This document shows, one piece after another, positions 11,991 to 24,252 of a DNA stretch of 64,000 bases; within the stretch, counting starts at the first letter, position 1; every line of letters starts with the position of its first letter. Location of the stretch: assembly GCA_039619475.1 (NCBI GenBank), contig CM077115.1:155595774-155659773 (forward strand). The letters are read 5' to 3'. The notes under the pieces were generated by a model. The model was not told where the DNA came from, searched no databases, and saw only the letters and a program-made list of their open reading frames with translations. This DNA comes from Icerya purchasi. Lineage: Eukaryota; Arthropoda; Insecta; Hemiptera; Monophlebidae. The position numbers were made by a program, and so were the translations under genes.

Positions 11991-12827
11991 AGCGAACACC
12001 AAAACGGTCCAAAAGGAACGTAAATTTACTGGTTTTGTCACAACATGCTTCGTCACAGCTTTCTCTTTTTGAAGACCTCTCGTGTGCATCATAAACGTGC
12101 AAATCGCAATTTTGATAGTGAACGCTCAATCACCTTTTACGCAATAAAATTTCTTTTAAAATCTGTGTAGAGGTGTCTTAGCAACAGTTTACTCTCATAA
12201 TTAAACGACACAGCTTTAACGGGAACATTTTTAAAATTAGTCTGCAAATAATTTTTGCAATGCGCACAACACCGTTTTTTGTTTTTGTTTTTATTTTTGG
12301 TTTTGGTTTTTTTCTAATAGTAATAAACTTACCCGACAGCGCTGCGGCTGGAAAAACTCGAGAATATTTTTGATACAGATATTGTCAGTATGTCGTCTAG
12401 TTCTAGCGAACGGTTAAAAGCATGTCCCCGATTCTTCAACTACCACATTTATTCCCCAATAAACAGGTTTCAATACTACCGGTCTGTTCGACATTTTAGT
12501 CTTTGAATTCTCAACAAATTGCAGTAGACTTACCAATGTCAACCAGCACAGAAACAGAGAAAAAACTGGTCCTCTTTTTGCTTTTTCCTAACAACATGTA
12601 GAAATTTTTTGGTACAATTCCAGACTCCCAATCCGCCCTTATATTTTATCCTTTCGCTATCGTCGTTTACGTTTTAGTCTTATTATTTTAAAAGATTTAC
12701 GAACTATTGTTTGCACGATTTTTTATACTTACTCAGGAGGATGATAGTACGATTCATCCGACTTATATCTTTACTTCCCACAATTTTCTTTGTACAAAAT
12801 TGAACCGCGTTACGCAAAATGATTTTC

Positions 12828-12832
<5 letters not shown>
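11991..12832. other. Unassigned stretch
   Basis: No coding domain was recognised. T/G-rich simple sequence occurs at about 12274-12318. Confidence 0.4.
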
Positions 12833-12864
<32 letters not shown>

Positions 12865-12950
12865 TGGCCTGAACAAATACAGTTTATTTGGCCTTCTAAG
12901 TTATTAACGGAGGTATTTTAGGCGACAACTATTGATTACACATATGTCAA
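12833..12950 (-). repeat. 5'-truncated LINE tail with poly-A (T run on plus strand)
   Basis: A 30-base T run (12833-12862) is followed by ATTGGCCTGAACAAATACAG and TTTATTTGGCC. Read on the minus strand this is a short 3' end plus poly-A tail. The same tail occurs at 32213-32280 (GGCCCGAACAGAACAGTTCA and TTTGGCC), so it defines a family. No coding part remains. Confidence 0.6.
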
Positions 12951-13088
12951 TCTAATTAAAGGAGTAATTTTAAATTTCATCTTTTTTTTCTCTTCTTTTT
13001 GGTTGGAAATAGATAGTTTTTTTGAAAAATCATAGTTTTGAAATATTAAAAAGATGGAATAAATTTTTCAGTTGAAAATGGCAGTTAT

Positions 13089-13950
13089 TTTTAACCGACT
13101 TCAAAAAAACAGGAGATATTCAATTCGACTGTATTTTTTTTTTTTTGTTATGTGTGTTACCTCAGAACTTTCTTCTAGATAAACCGATTTTGATGATTCT
13201 TCTTTTCTTTGAAAGGTGGCATTTCTCATGTGGTCCCATTTAAATTTAATCAAGATCTGGCCGGTAGTTGTTGAGTTATCCTTAATAATGCGGGGGAGAT
13301 TGAAGCTTTTTGGATGCTTTTCATTCATGATTGTTTTCACCGTCCAGTTAGATTTATTGACTTAAAATACTATAAATTTGCCAAATTACCATGGAAATGT
13401 AGCTTTTGATGTTTTCACACCGTGGAAATATCTGTTCTTATTAAAATGTTTTAATATTAAAATTGAATAAAAATGCACTAAAAAGTAAAAAATGAAATGC
13501 TTTTTTACAAAAAATAAATATCGATACTTGAAGATTTATTATAAAAATTTAAAAATGCACTAAAAAGTAAAAAATAATTACTCCCGATAAAAAATATATA
13601 TCAGAGTGTTGTTATAACACCTTAAGGGTGATATTATCGTAATTCTTATACAACATTAAAACCTTAATCAGAGTCGGCATTAAATTCATGCTACAATATC
13701 TAGGAACAATTTAATGAACATTTAACGCAGTTTTTAATTACTATTTTAATATGTAATATGAATCCCACTCTAATAAGTATTAATGTTGTATAAGAATTTC
13801 GATAATATCACCCTTAAGGTGTTATAACAACACTCTGATATATATTTTTTCTCATCGGGAGTAATTATTTTTTACTTTTTAGTGCATTTTTAAATTTCTA
13901 TAATAAACCTTCAAGTATCGATATTTATTTTTTGTAAAAAAGCTTTTTTA
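13089..13950. repeat. Foldback interspersed repeat with AACCGACTTC head, copy 2
   Basis: The first ~370 bases nearly match 3751-4120, in the same orientation. The copy then runs into a longer inverted repeat (13499-13943) whose loop is reversed relative to copy 1. It carries two direct copies of AAATGCACTAAAAAGTAAAA (near 13471 and 13553), where copy 1 has one. The 79-codon minus-strand frame is the counterpart of the one in copy 1. Confidence 0.85.
13499..13943. repeat. Inverted repeat, arms ~176 bp, loop 92 bp (copy 2)
   Basis: The arms (13499-13674 and 13767-13943) are near-perfect reverse complements. Both include TATCGATACTTGAAG or its complement in the outer part, and CTCCCGAT / ATCGGGAG further in. 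The 92-base loop (13675-13766) is the reverse complement of the loop in copy 1, while the repeat head outside keeps one orientation. Confidence 0.88.
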
Positions 13951-14289
13951 ATTATTACCTTTTAGCGTTATTTAATGTATTGAAAAAGTTATCGAAATTT
14001 TTAACAGTATTAATTTCATATTAAGAAAAAACTATTTAATCATATCATTTTTTCACTAATATTATGGAAAAAAATTAATTTAGTCGCTAATTGAAGAAAA
14101 AAAGTTTGCGTACGTAATTAAAAGTGGACAACACGCCGAGAAATTAACCGGAGACTGATCAATTTTACTGTGTTGGTTTTCGGAAGAGTTTCCGGCTTTT
14201 GTAAGTTTTCCGGTTTTATTAAATTCCGTTAAATCTTATTTTCAGTGCAAAACGGAATGCATTTTTAATAATAAAGGATATTTCAGTGT

Positions 14290-15490
14290 TACTGATTGTG
14301 TTATGTTATCCGAAATACTGGTGTACTAATAAAGGTAGGAATGTAAAAGGGTTTGATCTTAAATACAATTTTGGTATTCGACAAATTAACTTTTTCTTCA
14401 TCAGAATAAGCGCATTCGTCCAATGTAGGTATTTGAACGGGCTTATTTTTATTTAATAAAATCCTATATTTTAATTCGAATACTGTCTTTTCATATAATA
14501 AATTTTTTCAGGCTTGTAGTTTCGCCTGTTTGACTTTTTTATGTTTTTGTATTCCTTAAAACTTTCTTCATAACTAGTCTACGATACTTTACTTTTAATA
14601 CGGAATTTTTACAACTACGAAATTTCTTATAATATTTACTGACATTAATTACTTCTCGTATTGCAAGTGTCCACCAATAAACTGTTGTTTTTCTTTTAAC
14701 CCGTTTTAGAATGTGGGCTAATACTGTATTAACATAAATTTGAAATTGCGATAACCAGAGTTATTAATATCAGTTATCGAGGTGCCACAGTTAAATCCTA
14801 CAAGAGAGGCGAAGTTAGTGATGTTTAAGTTCAATTTATTATAATTTATTTCTGCTAATCATATCAGTTGTAGTATTCTTTTCAAGGTTTAGCGTAAAAT
14901 AAATGTAAAAATAATCGCTGCCGTTTAATTCTCTATTAACTTTCCTAGTTAATATATGAAATCAAATACGTTATCAGTTACTAAAGTTAAGTCTATTGTG
15001 CTTACTTTGTACTTTTTCCTTTTAAATGTATAGTCATCTTTAATGTTTGATAATCGCAAGTCGAAAGCTCGTACTTTAAAAGGGTTTTGCCTCTTGAATT
15101 ATTTACTTCTTCCCATAGAATATTACGAGAATTTAAGTCTCCTAGAAGTACCAATTGATTGATATTAGTATGTATATATTTAAAAATTGAAAATACATTG
15201 TTGATACTTTGTTTGGTGGAATGTAGCTTGAAATAAACGTTATATCATATATTTCAATGACTACAATCATGCATATAAACGGTCTGTACTGGTAGTCCAG
15301 TTCGATAAATTATCATTAGTTTATAATGTCTTATAATTAAGAGGTACGTAGGACGCATTTTACATTTACACGTATCAAAAATAAAAGCTTTATCTGTATT
15401 TTTGGCTGCTATAGTAGAAAGTAGTATGTCACTTGCTGTTTTGCATAGATTTTCATTATGCTGTATAATTTTTATCATATTATTAGAAAC
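14290..15490 (-). pseudogene. R1/I-like LINE: apurinic-type endonuclease and start of reverse transcriptase region
   Basis: On the minus strand this follows the order of an R1/I-clade ORF2. The 74-codon frame at 15478-15254 begins KIIQHNENLCKTASDILL and contains IIYRTGLPV. After two stops the frame continues with LLGDLNSRNILWEEVNNSRG (about 15150-15090), matching the endonuclease GDFNA...W...N.RG block. It goes on with STIDLTLVTDNVFDFIY (about 15010-14955), matching its S.IDLTL block. Further downstream, VYWWTLAIREV and KVKYRRLVMKK match the WW linker before the polymerase. Polymerase motifs are missing. Several stops and frame changes are present. Confidence 0.75.
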
Positions 15491-18400
15491 GTATATTTAT
15501 TTAAAATATAATTTAGTTTAGATATCGGTGATATCATCTTCGTTCATTTTAGAGTGTTTAGTTAATTTTTAAGTTTCGTGAACTTAGTTTTTATCCTTAA
15601 GTCGTCGTAATTATCCGAAACTATTTTTAATATTCCATTTATATGTGGTCGGTGAAACTTCTGACGGAAGGTAAAGGAACATTTTTATCCACTTACCATA
15701 TCCATAAGCAGGCTAAAAGTAGGAAAGCTGTTGGTTTTTAATCCGAATTATAATTTTTAAAAAAACTGCTTTTTCTCACTAAAACTTTTACTGAATTAGT
15801 AAAACAAACAAATAATTAATACATTTTTTTGTAAAATGTTGGGCAAAATAGCAGATAAAGTAATTTAAGAGTTTCATGTTCGAATTTTCACCGTGATACT
15901 TTAACTGGAAAACACTAATAATAACATATCCCCCACAATTTGTCTTCAGTTGTTTTAAAGACGGCTATAGAAGTAACAGCGAGAGAAAAGAAACGAAAAA
16001 TATGTCCCACTCTCAGTTACACCTGAATGGAAAAATTCCATTTAAAAACCGTCGTCATACCTCGTATTTTCGGCTACAGTAAGAAATCTAAATTTTTCTT
16101 TTCCAATTTTTTCCAAATTAAATCAGAATTTTCGAAGAAAATCATAATTTCTATGCTGAAAAAATTTAACATAAAAAAGCATTGATAATTCACGCCGGTT
16201 TTTACGAAGATCGCACTATTGCAATTGACGCATCGATTACTTCCCGCAGTTAGTCCCCGGAAACTCTTTCATCGTGCAATAGGTAATATCGAAATTACCT
16301 ATTTGCAGGCATTATTTCGTTTAGAATTTTTCCTAATCATTTTTCCTACATTAACAACCATTGCGCTATTTCAGATTGCAGATGGTTGAAAAATTTTAAT
16401 TTAGGCCGGTTGTCTTTTCGATTTTGACTCAATAAATTCTCTTCGATGCGGTAAAATGATTATAGTCGTTGTTTCCGAGATCTAATCGTACTTTAAGAAT
16501 TTTTATTTTTTGTCAATTTCAACGGATTGTCACGAAGAAATTTATATTAAAGCGATTGCGATCACGCACACCGGTTCTTCCATAAAACTTTCGAATCACG
16601 TTCATATTCTGAAATCAGAGGCTGCACAGGAAATTAGCTTTAGTTTATATCTGTCCAGCTTTTTGCTATACTCCGCGCCAGAGGGGGACGCAGGAAATTT
16701 CGGCCAATGTTTACGGTTCGTTAAGCGAACCTTTGCTGGTGCAATATTTTACATTTTATAGGGCAGAAGGAAAACAACTATGTACGCAATATTTCGTTAT
16801 CTTCGATATTACGTGATCACGTTTTTTCCACCTTCGCGTATACTTAAACGAACCGCCGTTTATATTATTTTCTCTCTACGGTTTTCATCTTAAAAAAAAA
16901 ATTACTTTTTTTTCTCCATCCCTAGTTTTGTATTTATTCAACGTCAACTAAAATGACCAGTAGTGATAAATAGTTTCAGTGCAAAATGGTTGTTTTTTTT
17001 TTGTTTTTTTTTGTTTTTTTTTTTGAGGCCACGCCTTACATTCATCACAAATAACAATTATATCGCGATCACTTAGATTTTGATTGCATTAGACATTGAA
17101 TATGAAGAAGAAGCAAGGATATGCATATTACGAGAATTAGGAAATGTAAAGATATATGCGAGATGTGTTATAAGAAGTAGGACTATTGAGTTGAGTTTGA
17201 AATAGAGAAAGAGACTGACTAGGATAAGGGAAACATTCAACAATTTGAAAAGACTCGTGGTTCAAAACCCTCTCTAACAGGTTTTTCCGGCAACATTTCG
17301 ATTAGCGGCGTCACAGTTAAATCTAACCGAACTCGAAATAAATATTTCCTATACTTAACATGAGAATAGGAAAGTATTAGATCCTATAATAAATACAAAG
17401 CGAAATCAGATCAAAGTATTAATTAATGCTGACTCATTAAAAGTCGAAATTTACAGATTTTGTTGCTGGTCTAATTATGATATTTTTTGTCTATTCAGTT
17501 TTATTACGCGTTACCCTTTTTGAATTATTTATTTACAAATATTGTTGAAAGTATGGAATTCGAGAAATGCTCTGTCGAATGAAGGCGATTTAGAAATGTT
17601 TTTCTGGCAACACATAACATTAAGATATTGTACTTACAGCAGAAACCGGGCTATCGACAATAAGAATATTTAATATCGGGGATGACAATGGATAGGGGCA
17701 AAGAAAAGGTAATGTAAGTCCCATACCCTTAGTAGTGTTAATTAAAAATAATATTAATCACAAATTACTTGCCACAAACGTAACTACTGAGTGTAATAAT
17801 AATAATACGAGCACAAATGCTATTTATGATTGCGTCAATTATAAAAAGGAATGTTTATCTGATATTATCCCCCCTCCCCCCATCGGGGCACGGTATTAAG
17901 ACAGTCTAAGCAAAATACACCTGTGTGTGTCGATTTCAATGTGTTAAATACCTTTTAAATACCTTACGGGACCGTAGCGAAGATGACACCAAGGGTGGAG
18001 AAATTTTAAAAATTATTATCAATATGTTTATAGAATGATAATTCTTCTTTTTTTTTTTTTTTTTTTATTATTAATTCTTCTTCTAGAGCAGATAGTGTTC
18101 CGTTCATACCAACAATCCAGTAGATGTTCTGGTCTCATCAGATATTTATCGCGACTATTCATGGATCGTTGCTCCTCCGTCTCTTGCAAAGAAATCACTT
18201 TCCAATAAAGATTAAAAATTACTGCGATGAGCATTAGTGATTGCATCGATGAAGGTACTAACGTTCTCAGATAAAGATTCAACTGGGAATGTTTGCCTCT
18301 TTACCTGAAAACACGTTCCAGGTTCGCCTTATGGAATAGAAATTTGAGACCTAGACAGAATAGTTTGGGCAGGGTTTTACCGAACGCCCCATGGGTGTGG

Positions 18401-21260
18401 AGAAATGATCACTGGAGCATAGGTCATGTAGCACAAAAGGACTTTCAGGTTAGGGAAAAGGAAGAAAAGACAAATGCTAGGTCTATTTTTTTTTTTTTTT
18501 TTTTTGGTCGAGAAAGTATTATGGAATAAATTAATGTGAGTGTAATTTGGAGCAGTGATCAATATTAGATCGTTACAAAATTTACTAATGACAAAGCTAC
18601 GCTAATGTTGCTCACCACGGGGGGGGGGCGGCGAATGGATATTAAAATCGCCGAGTAATGTTAATGGCAGGCTAAGCTGAGACAGTACTGAAACATGCGT
18701 GGGCTAATAATAAACTTTTGGGGGCAAATAACAGTTATTTGGTGTGTTGGTCGCCGACTAGTTCAAAATAGCACAAGTCAACTGTTTGCACGAGGTGTAA
18801 AACTATGACAAAGTGATACATTGCTCGTAACAAAAAATGTATTAGGAAACATAACATTTTTTACACATTAAATTGCGAAAGGTTTCTTGAATATTATTTT
18901 TATTTCACCTATATAGATTTTGCTGGAATAAGTTTTTTTAAAAATCAACATGGATTCATCCAGAAAGTCGTAAAACATTCCTGAGTCGTACTTAAATCAA
19001 CTTAGAAATAAATGACCGTCGTTATCGTTAAAGAAAATAACGGTTGAATTATGTATAATACTTGTTAAAATAATAAAAATTCTTTTAAAAATCTCTCTAA
19101 AATGAAAAATTGATCGGGAAACGTATTCAGTCAAAACGCATGCACGTTGCATCTGTCTTAACTTGAACATAAAAACAGTACAAAAAAAGTTCAGTTATCT
19201 CAGTTAGCAAGCGATTTCTGTTTTTATCTGCAAACAAGAAAATGTTAAAAATGAATGAATAATCGACGACGTTAAACTATCAGCGTAATAAGTGGATAAA
19301 TGTGTTGTGCAGATCTAGACTTCTTTCATTAATAGCATAAATGATTCATTCAGATTTGCTCTGCGTCAATTTAGCAGCTTCCGTTTTCTTTAGTGCGGCT
19401 GATGTTTAAATACTACAACTCATTTTCAGTGTGTATAAAATTTGCGCTACATCACTCTTCATTAACTCTTCATACTTATAATGTCCTTTGTTGATGGTAC
19501 GCCCCCTCTTTATTCCTTTCCTCGCCGTATCAATAAACATCGGATCCTACACTGAATCATTTGCTTTTCTTAATTTACTGACTTTCAGATCCATCGCACA
19601 CTGTTTCTTCTTGCTTTTTCAGTCTGCTTATATATATATATAGTCTTTTATTAATTAACCTATTCTGGTATCGGTCTTTTTTCACAGTGTCCTCTGAGTG
19701 CCAGATCATGCTAAATGAAAAAAAAAAAAAAAAAAAATAGGTAGGCTGCTTACTATTTATTATTTAAAATTCACACTGGCATGCAAGTAAAAATGCGCTA
19801 ATACGTGTACAAGCATTGCTCCTAATTTATTTCCTAGCAAAATTCTGACACAATAGATATCGCTACCGAAATCAGTTTACAGAATAATTAGCTAGATCAT
19901 ACATCAAAAAGTAAACACTTTTGAAATTATAATCGCTTTAAAAGAAAATTTCGTACATGTTGACACATTGATGCTAAATTTTATTAGGTTCATCACATTT
20001 AATCACATCGATCACGTCCTAACATGTGTACATTTATGCATAGGCACGTATATACTACAAGCGGAATACTGATATAACTTAAATTAATGAGTTAGTTAGT
20101 TAGTTTCTATCGAGATTATAATGCTAAATGCGCATTTATTAGAGTTTAACAAGCGCTTCAAGTTAATTATGGTAAAAAAAAAAAATATTTCTGCGTACAC
20201 GAAAAACTAACGACAGCAGTAACAAAAAGTTCTTCTATTCGACTGAGAATACTTAATTCTTAAAATCTGCATTCTTAAACATGCATTCTAACAAAGATCA
20301 TCAAAACTGACGGTGTTTTGAACAAAATTATGCATTCCGATTGTACTTTTAAATCGTATAGGGGGCCCCCCACAAAAAGATTTTTAAGCTGATTATTTTT
20401 CATTAGATATGAATCAGAACAGCGATATACTCAAATAATCATCATTAGCAGAGGTTGGCAAGTTGCTACCGGTTGAATTAGACGCAAGGATCGTATCAAA
20501 AACATGTATATCACAGAATAGACATATCAGTAAATGTTATCAAATTATCCTGTAGTTTACTAGGTTATATATGAACCATGCCATTATGAAGAGATACGAG
20601 AACAACAACCGAAAATAAACATTATCAAGCTATCTCGCCTAGAATTAAATATATATCACAGGTACATCATTAGAGACGTATGTATTCAAAAGGAAGCAAT
20701 TCAACAAAAGTTATTATTGAGTCACATTCTATTTAAATAGATGTGAAAGAGTCCCTGAAATCTGCATGCTTGAGTATATATTTACCACGGAAGTTAGTAA
20801 TTTTGGTTAGGTATGTTAAACATATCCTTGAGACATGTATATTTAAACGACACTTCAGCAATGATTAATAATTAATCTAGCGTAAGCTCTATCGCTAAAG
20901 CATCCTGAGAAATAAAAATGTTCAAATAAACAAAAGCAAAACAGTATTGTATAAGTTATTTACATAAGCTAATTTGCAACACAACGGATACTAAAAGCGT
21001 ACAGAAACATGAACAAAATAATTAAGCAAAATTATTAGAATCAGTTATTTTTAAGAATCTTAAGATTATTCTTAAATATTAACGCTTTTTAGAGCCAACT
21101 CAAATTGCAATAATAATTAGAAACCACTTAATGAGCATAACGGTTCAATTATTCATACAAGCCAAGCGTATAAAATATTTGACATATTTTATTACGGTAT
21201 AATTATACTTATTCAATGATTTCTAAGTATTGTGTTACTGTTCAAATTTGGAATCAACTG
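15491..21260. other. Long unassigned stretch
   Basis: Nearly 6 kb with no coding domain I recognise on either strand. Visible simple sequence: T/G-rich runs near 16993-17022, T runs at 18047-18066 and 18485-18505, a G run at 18619-18627, an A run at 19718-19737 and a small CCCC-rich hairpin near 20361-20373. A short hairpin GGTTCG-loop-CGAACC lies at about 16713-16730 in a less A+T-biased patch (16500-16870). A block at 21070-21120 resembles 39500-39550. The 84-codon minus-strand frame above the T run at 18047 could be a retrocopy end, but shows no motif. Confidence 0.4.
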
Positions 21261-22410
21261 TTTTTTTTTTTTGTTTTTTTTTTTTTTTTAATTTTATTAG
21301 ATCTCTATGTTCTGTCTTTAAGGCTATTACAGAGCGCAGAGAACTATGCGAAATCTACACATACAAATGTAACCCAGTGTTCTTGGCAAATACCAGAATT
21401 TTGACTATGGCGCCAGAAATGTTGGAGGGAATCTCGCGCGCAAGGACCCCCACGTTATGCGCTCTCCGGTGCTGCGTGAGATTCTTGCAGTTATAAATCA
21501 GATGTATCACGGTTGGTTCGTTTGGCAGCCTACATACGAGGGACAGCTCGTTGGTGGGGGCTGTTGGTATAAAGATAATTATGTGACGCAGCAGTTTTTT
21601 TTTGTTTTTTTTCAATTATTTTAACTCTGCTGTACAGCTTGCGGCTTCTCAGCCAGAGTTTCTAATTGTTACCGCTATTATTTATTGTTAGTTATCGTGT
21701 TTTGTTTTATTATTCATTACATGGTCAACGAAATTAAGCAAATCAGATAAGTCTTATGTATTTATTGGACCTATTTCTTATAATCTTCCTTTTTTCTCGT
21801 TCGTTTTTAACTTTTTTGCATTCAAAAATCGAATGTTAATCATCTGATTTCTCTTCACAGTCCCTTTACACAGATGTCCGATTCAGCAATTTAGAAAACG
21901 TTCCAAATAGACTCAACAGTCATTATTTTTTCCATGTCCGGTTAAAAATTGACTGAAGTGGTCATAATCGGTATAAAAATGTGTTTCATTTGTAGTCCTT
22001 CTTCGATGAGTGGAACTACTATTTCCTCCCGTGTTACTTTGCCTGTTTTTGATTTATCGCATCTGAGTTGCCAGAGGGAGTCGTATACTATTTGAATTAA
22101 TTTTATTGATCTCGGTTTCCGTAACTTTTTCTTGTCAAATATTTTTCTTTCTTGTTCGAATGTTTCGATTTGGCTTACCGTTTGTCTGTAGGTATTATTC
22201 CTGCTGTGATGTTGACTGAAGTATATGATATTGCGCGATAACGAGAAATTATTAATATTTTCCTTTGTAATTTTAGCATCTTATTCTTGTCTTTTTCTCG
22301 CAAAACTGGAAAGTATATACTGTGGAATTCAGTTATAGTAGATCCAAAAATTGCCTTGTAAAGTTCTGTTCTATCTTTATATTTGAAACCAAACATATAT
22401 GTCTGATTTA
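21261..22410 (-). pseudogene. R1-like LINE, 3' half with poly-A tail
   Basis: The minus strand starts near 22396 with the end of the polymerase region: DRTELYKAIFGSTITEFHS, LREKDKNKMLKLQRKIL, then ISYTSVNITAGIIPTDKR, matching the YR..ST.A....G..P.D block of R1/I elements. Next come an SLWQLRCDKSKTGKVTRE block and QFLTGHG near 21945. The end holds EPTVIHLIYNCKNLTQHRR (about 21530-21470), the H....C half of the C-terminal zinc finger. The frame stops near 21400 and a T run at 21261-21289 marks the poly-A tail. Stops interrupt the middle. It is 5'-truncated just after the polymerase catalytic region. Confidence 0.8.
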
Positions 22411-22849
22411 AAGGTACAACAATGTTCGAAGAAATATTTCTGTTAGAAATGTTCGTGTAAATGGTGCTATCACGTTTTTAAATTCGTTATCCGACGTGAT
22501 CTGCATTTTTTCATGGTAAGCTAACGTTGATAAAATTTATCACGCCTTTAATTTTGAAATTTTTCCCTTACATTTTAAAATTTTTTGCTGGTACCCAGTA
22601 TTATTAAAATAATGAAAGGATGTCGGTTAAAAAATAATATGTACTAATTCTGGCTACTATAGACCGGGCTGCGAACTTTTCGAAAATTCCTTGGCTAATT
22701 TTTGTCGAGCCATACTAAAAATCCGTGTACTTTTAGATCTACATATTGATAATATTTTATTAACAAAAATTTCTTTAAAGAGAGACCTTTTTACCGACTT
22801 AAAAAAAGAGTCAAGTCATATTTTCTTTTTAAATGTTTGTTCGTGCATA
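22411..22849. other. Unassigned stretch
   Basis: No clear domain. TTTTTACCGACTTAAAAAAA at about 22788 resembles the head of the foldback repeat at 3751 and may be a fragment of it. Confidence 0.35.
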
Positions 22850-24175
22850 ACTTTTTTCTGGGGGAGGCTCTTCAACCAGGCATCTCTACCCAGAACCGAT
22901 AGGAAGAAGAGTCAACTAATTAAAACCGAATTCGATTGTAAATAGCTGAAATAAAGGAACCAATGGCAGGGACATCAGACTGAGAAGGAAAGGCCAGAAT
23001 ACAGGAAGCACAGTAGGAAGCCGGAAGCCTTAACTTTAAGAGGAAGAAATAAAGGGAAGAGCGTCCCGTAGAAAGAGCAGAACACTTAAAGAAAATGTGA
23101 TTATCATCACAGAAGAACAATAAGGAGAGGAAACCAAATAGAGACGATAGCGGGGAGAGGGCAATAAAGTGTGATTGAAGCGTAGGCGAATAATAGGGAC
23201 AATAACAGAACGTGGAAGAGAAGGAAACTGTGGGAACCGAGGATTAGAACGCGTAGGCTGAAGTGAGAGGTAGAAAGAACGAAGGGTACATTTCTGACCA
23301 AAATTTAAAGTGAAATTTTTTACTTAAGGATAATGCATTAGTACTTGGGATTTTTTTAAAGTAAAAGCGAGAACGAGCAGCAACCTGGGCTAAAGCATCC
23401 GTCATTTAGTCACCGTCGATGCCTCTATGACCAGGAACGCACGGCAGATCAACGTGGATAGAGTGATGAAAGGAAAGATTGTAAATGAGAGATCGTACAC
23501 GAAGAATGATGAAGTTGGACGAGGGGAAGGAGGGTAAAGGCCTGAAGGGCACTTTTAGAGTCGAAAATTAGCAGATAGTGGGAGAAGTTACGATTAGAGG
23601 AAATATAAAGGATAGTCATTAATTCATTTGTGAAACTAGAGAACAGAAAGGCGGAAAATGAACGGATTTGGAAAAATTTAAATCGGGAAGAATAAAGGAA
23701 GCCTCGACACCACCAGGATACCCTAGAACCATCAGCGAAGATGAGTATATGAGAAAAGGACACTGATAGTACTGTGAAGTTCCTGTTTAATAGTTGTTTA
23801 GGACGGAAACCTCGAGGAGTTAGAAAGAAAATATACTTTGGAAGGTTGTGAGAGATCGAAATAATTAAAGGAAAAGTAAGGAAAATTATTATGGGAAATT
23901 GTATGGGACGAAAAATCACCAAGACGACGAGAAATAAGGCCTAAGATGGGAATTTTGTTAGGAACAAAACGCCAGCTTCTGGCGATGGAAATGTAGGAAG
24001 GGATAAGTTGAGTGGAAATACAAGGTACATGTTTAGAAAGAAACCGATAGCCCAAATAAGATCTTCGAACTGAGAGAGGAGAAGCATTACTGAAATAAGA
24101 GAGAATTTAAGAGCACCGAGGCATAGACGGAGGCAGGAATTCTACCCAATTTGGAAAGAAGGAATTTGAAAACAT
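22850..24175 (-). pseudogene. RNase H-bearing LINE, family A, copy 1
   Basis: The minus strand carries the C-terminal part of an I-like LINE in shifting frames. It begins near 24165 with a CLRLCLGALKFSLIS block. RNase H follows: IFADGS (first Asp, about 23735), LLIFDSKSALQ (third Asp, about 23565) and VPGHRGIDGD (about 23420). Then come LAQVAARSRF, a CDDNHIFFKCSALS finger remnant (about 23110) and a tail with the complement of GAGGCTCTTCAACCAGGCAT before a short T run. RNase H degrades the RNA strand during element replication. Frameshifts separate the motifs. The plus strand is purine-rich throughout. Confidence 0.8.
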
Positions 24176-24252
24176 TGCCGTAAATAAATAAAAATGTAAC
24201 CTGATTTTAATGGTTTCTTGTTGATTCGAAATGGTCCCGCATGAGAATACTG

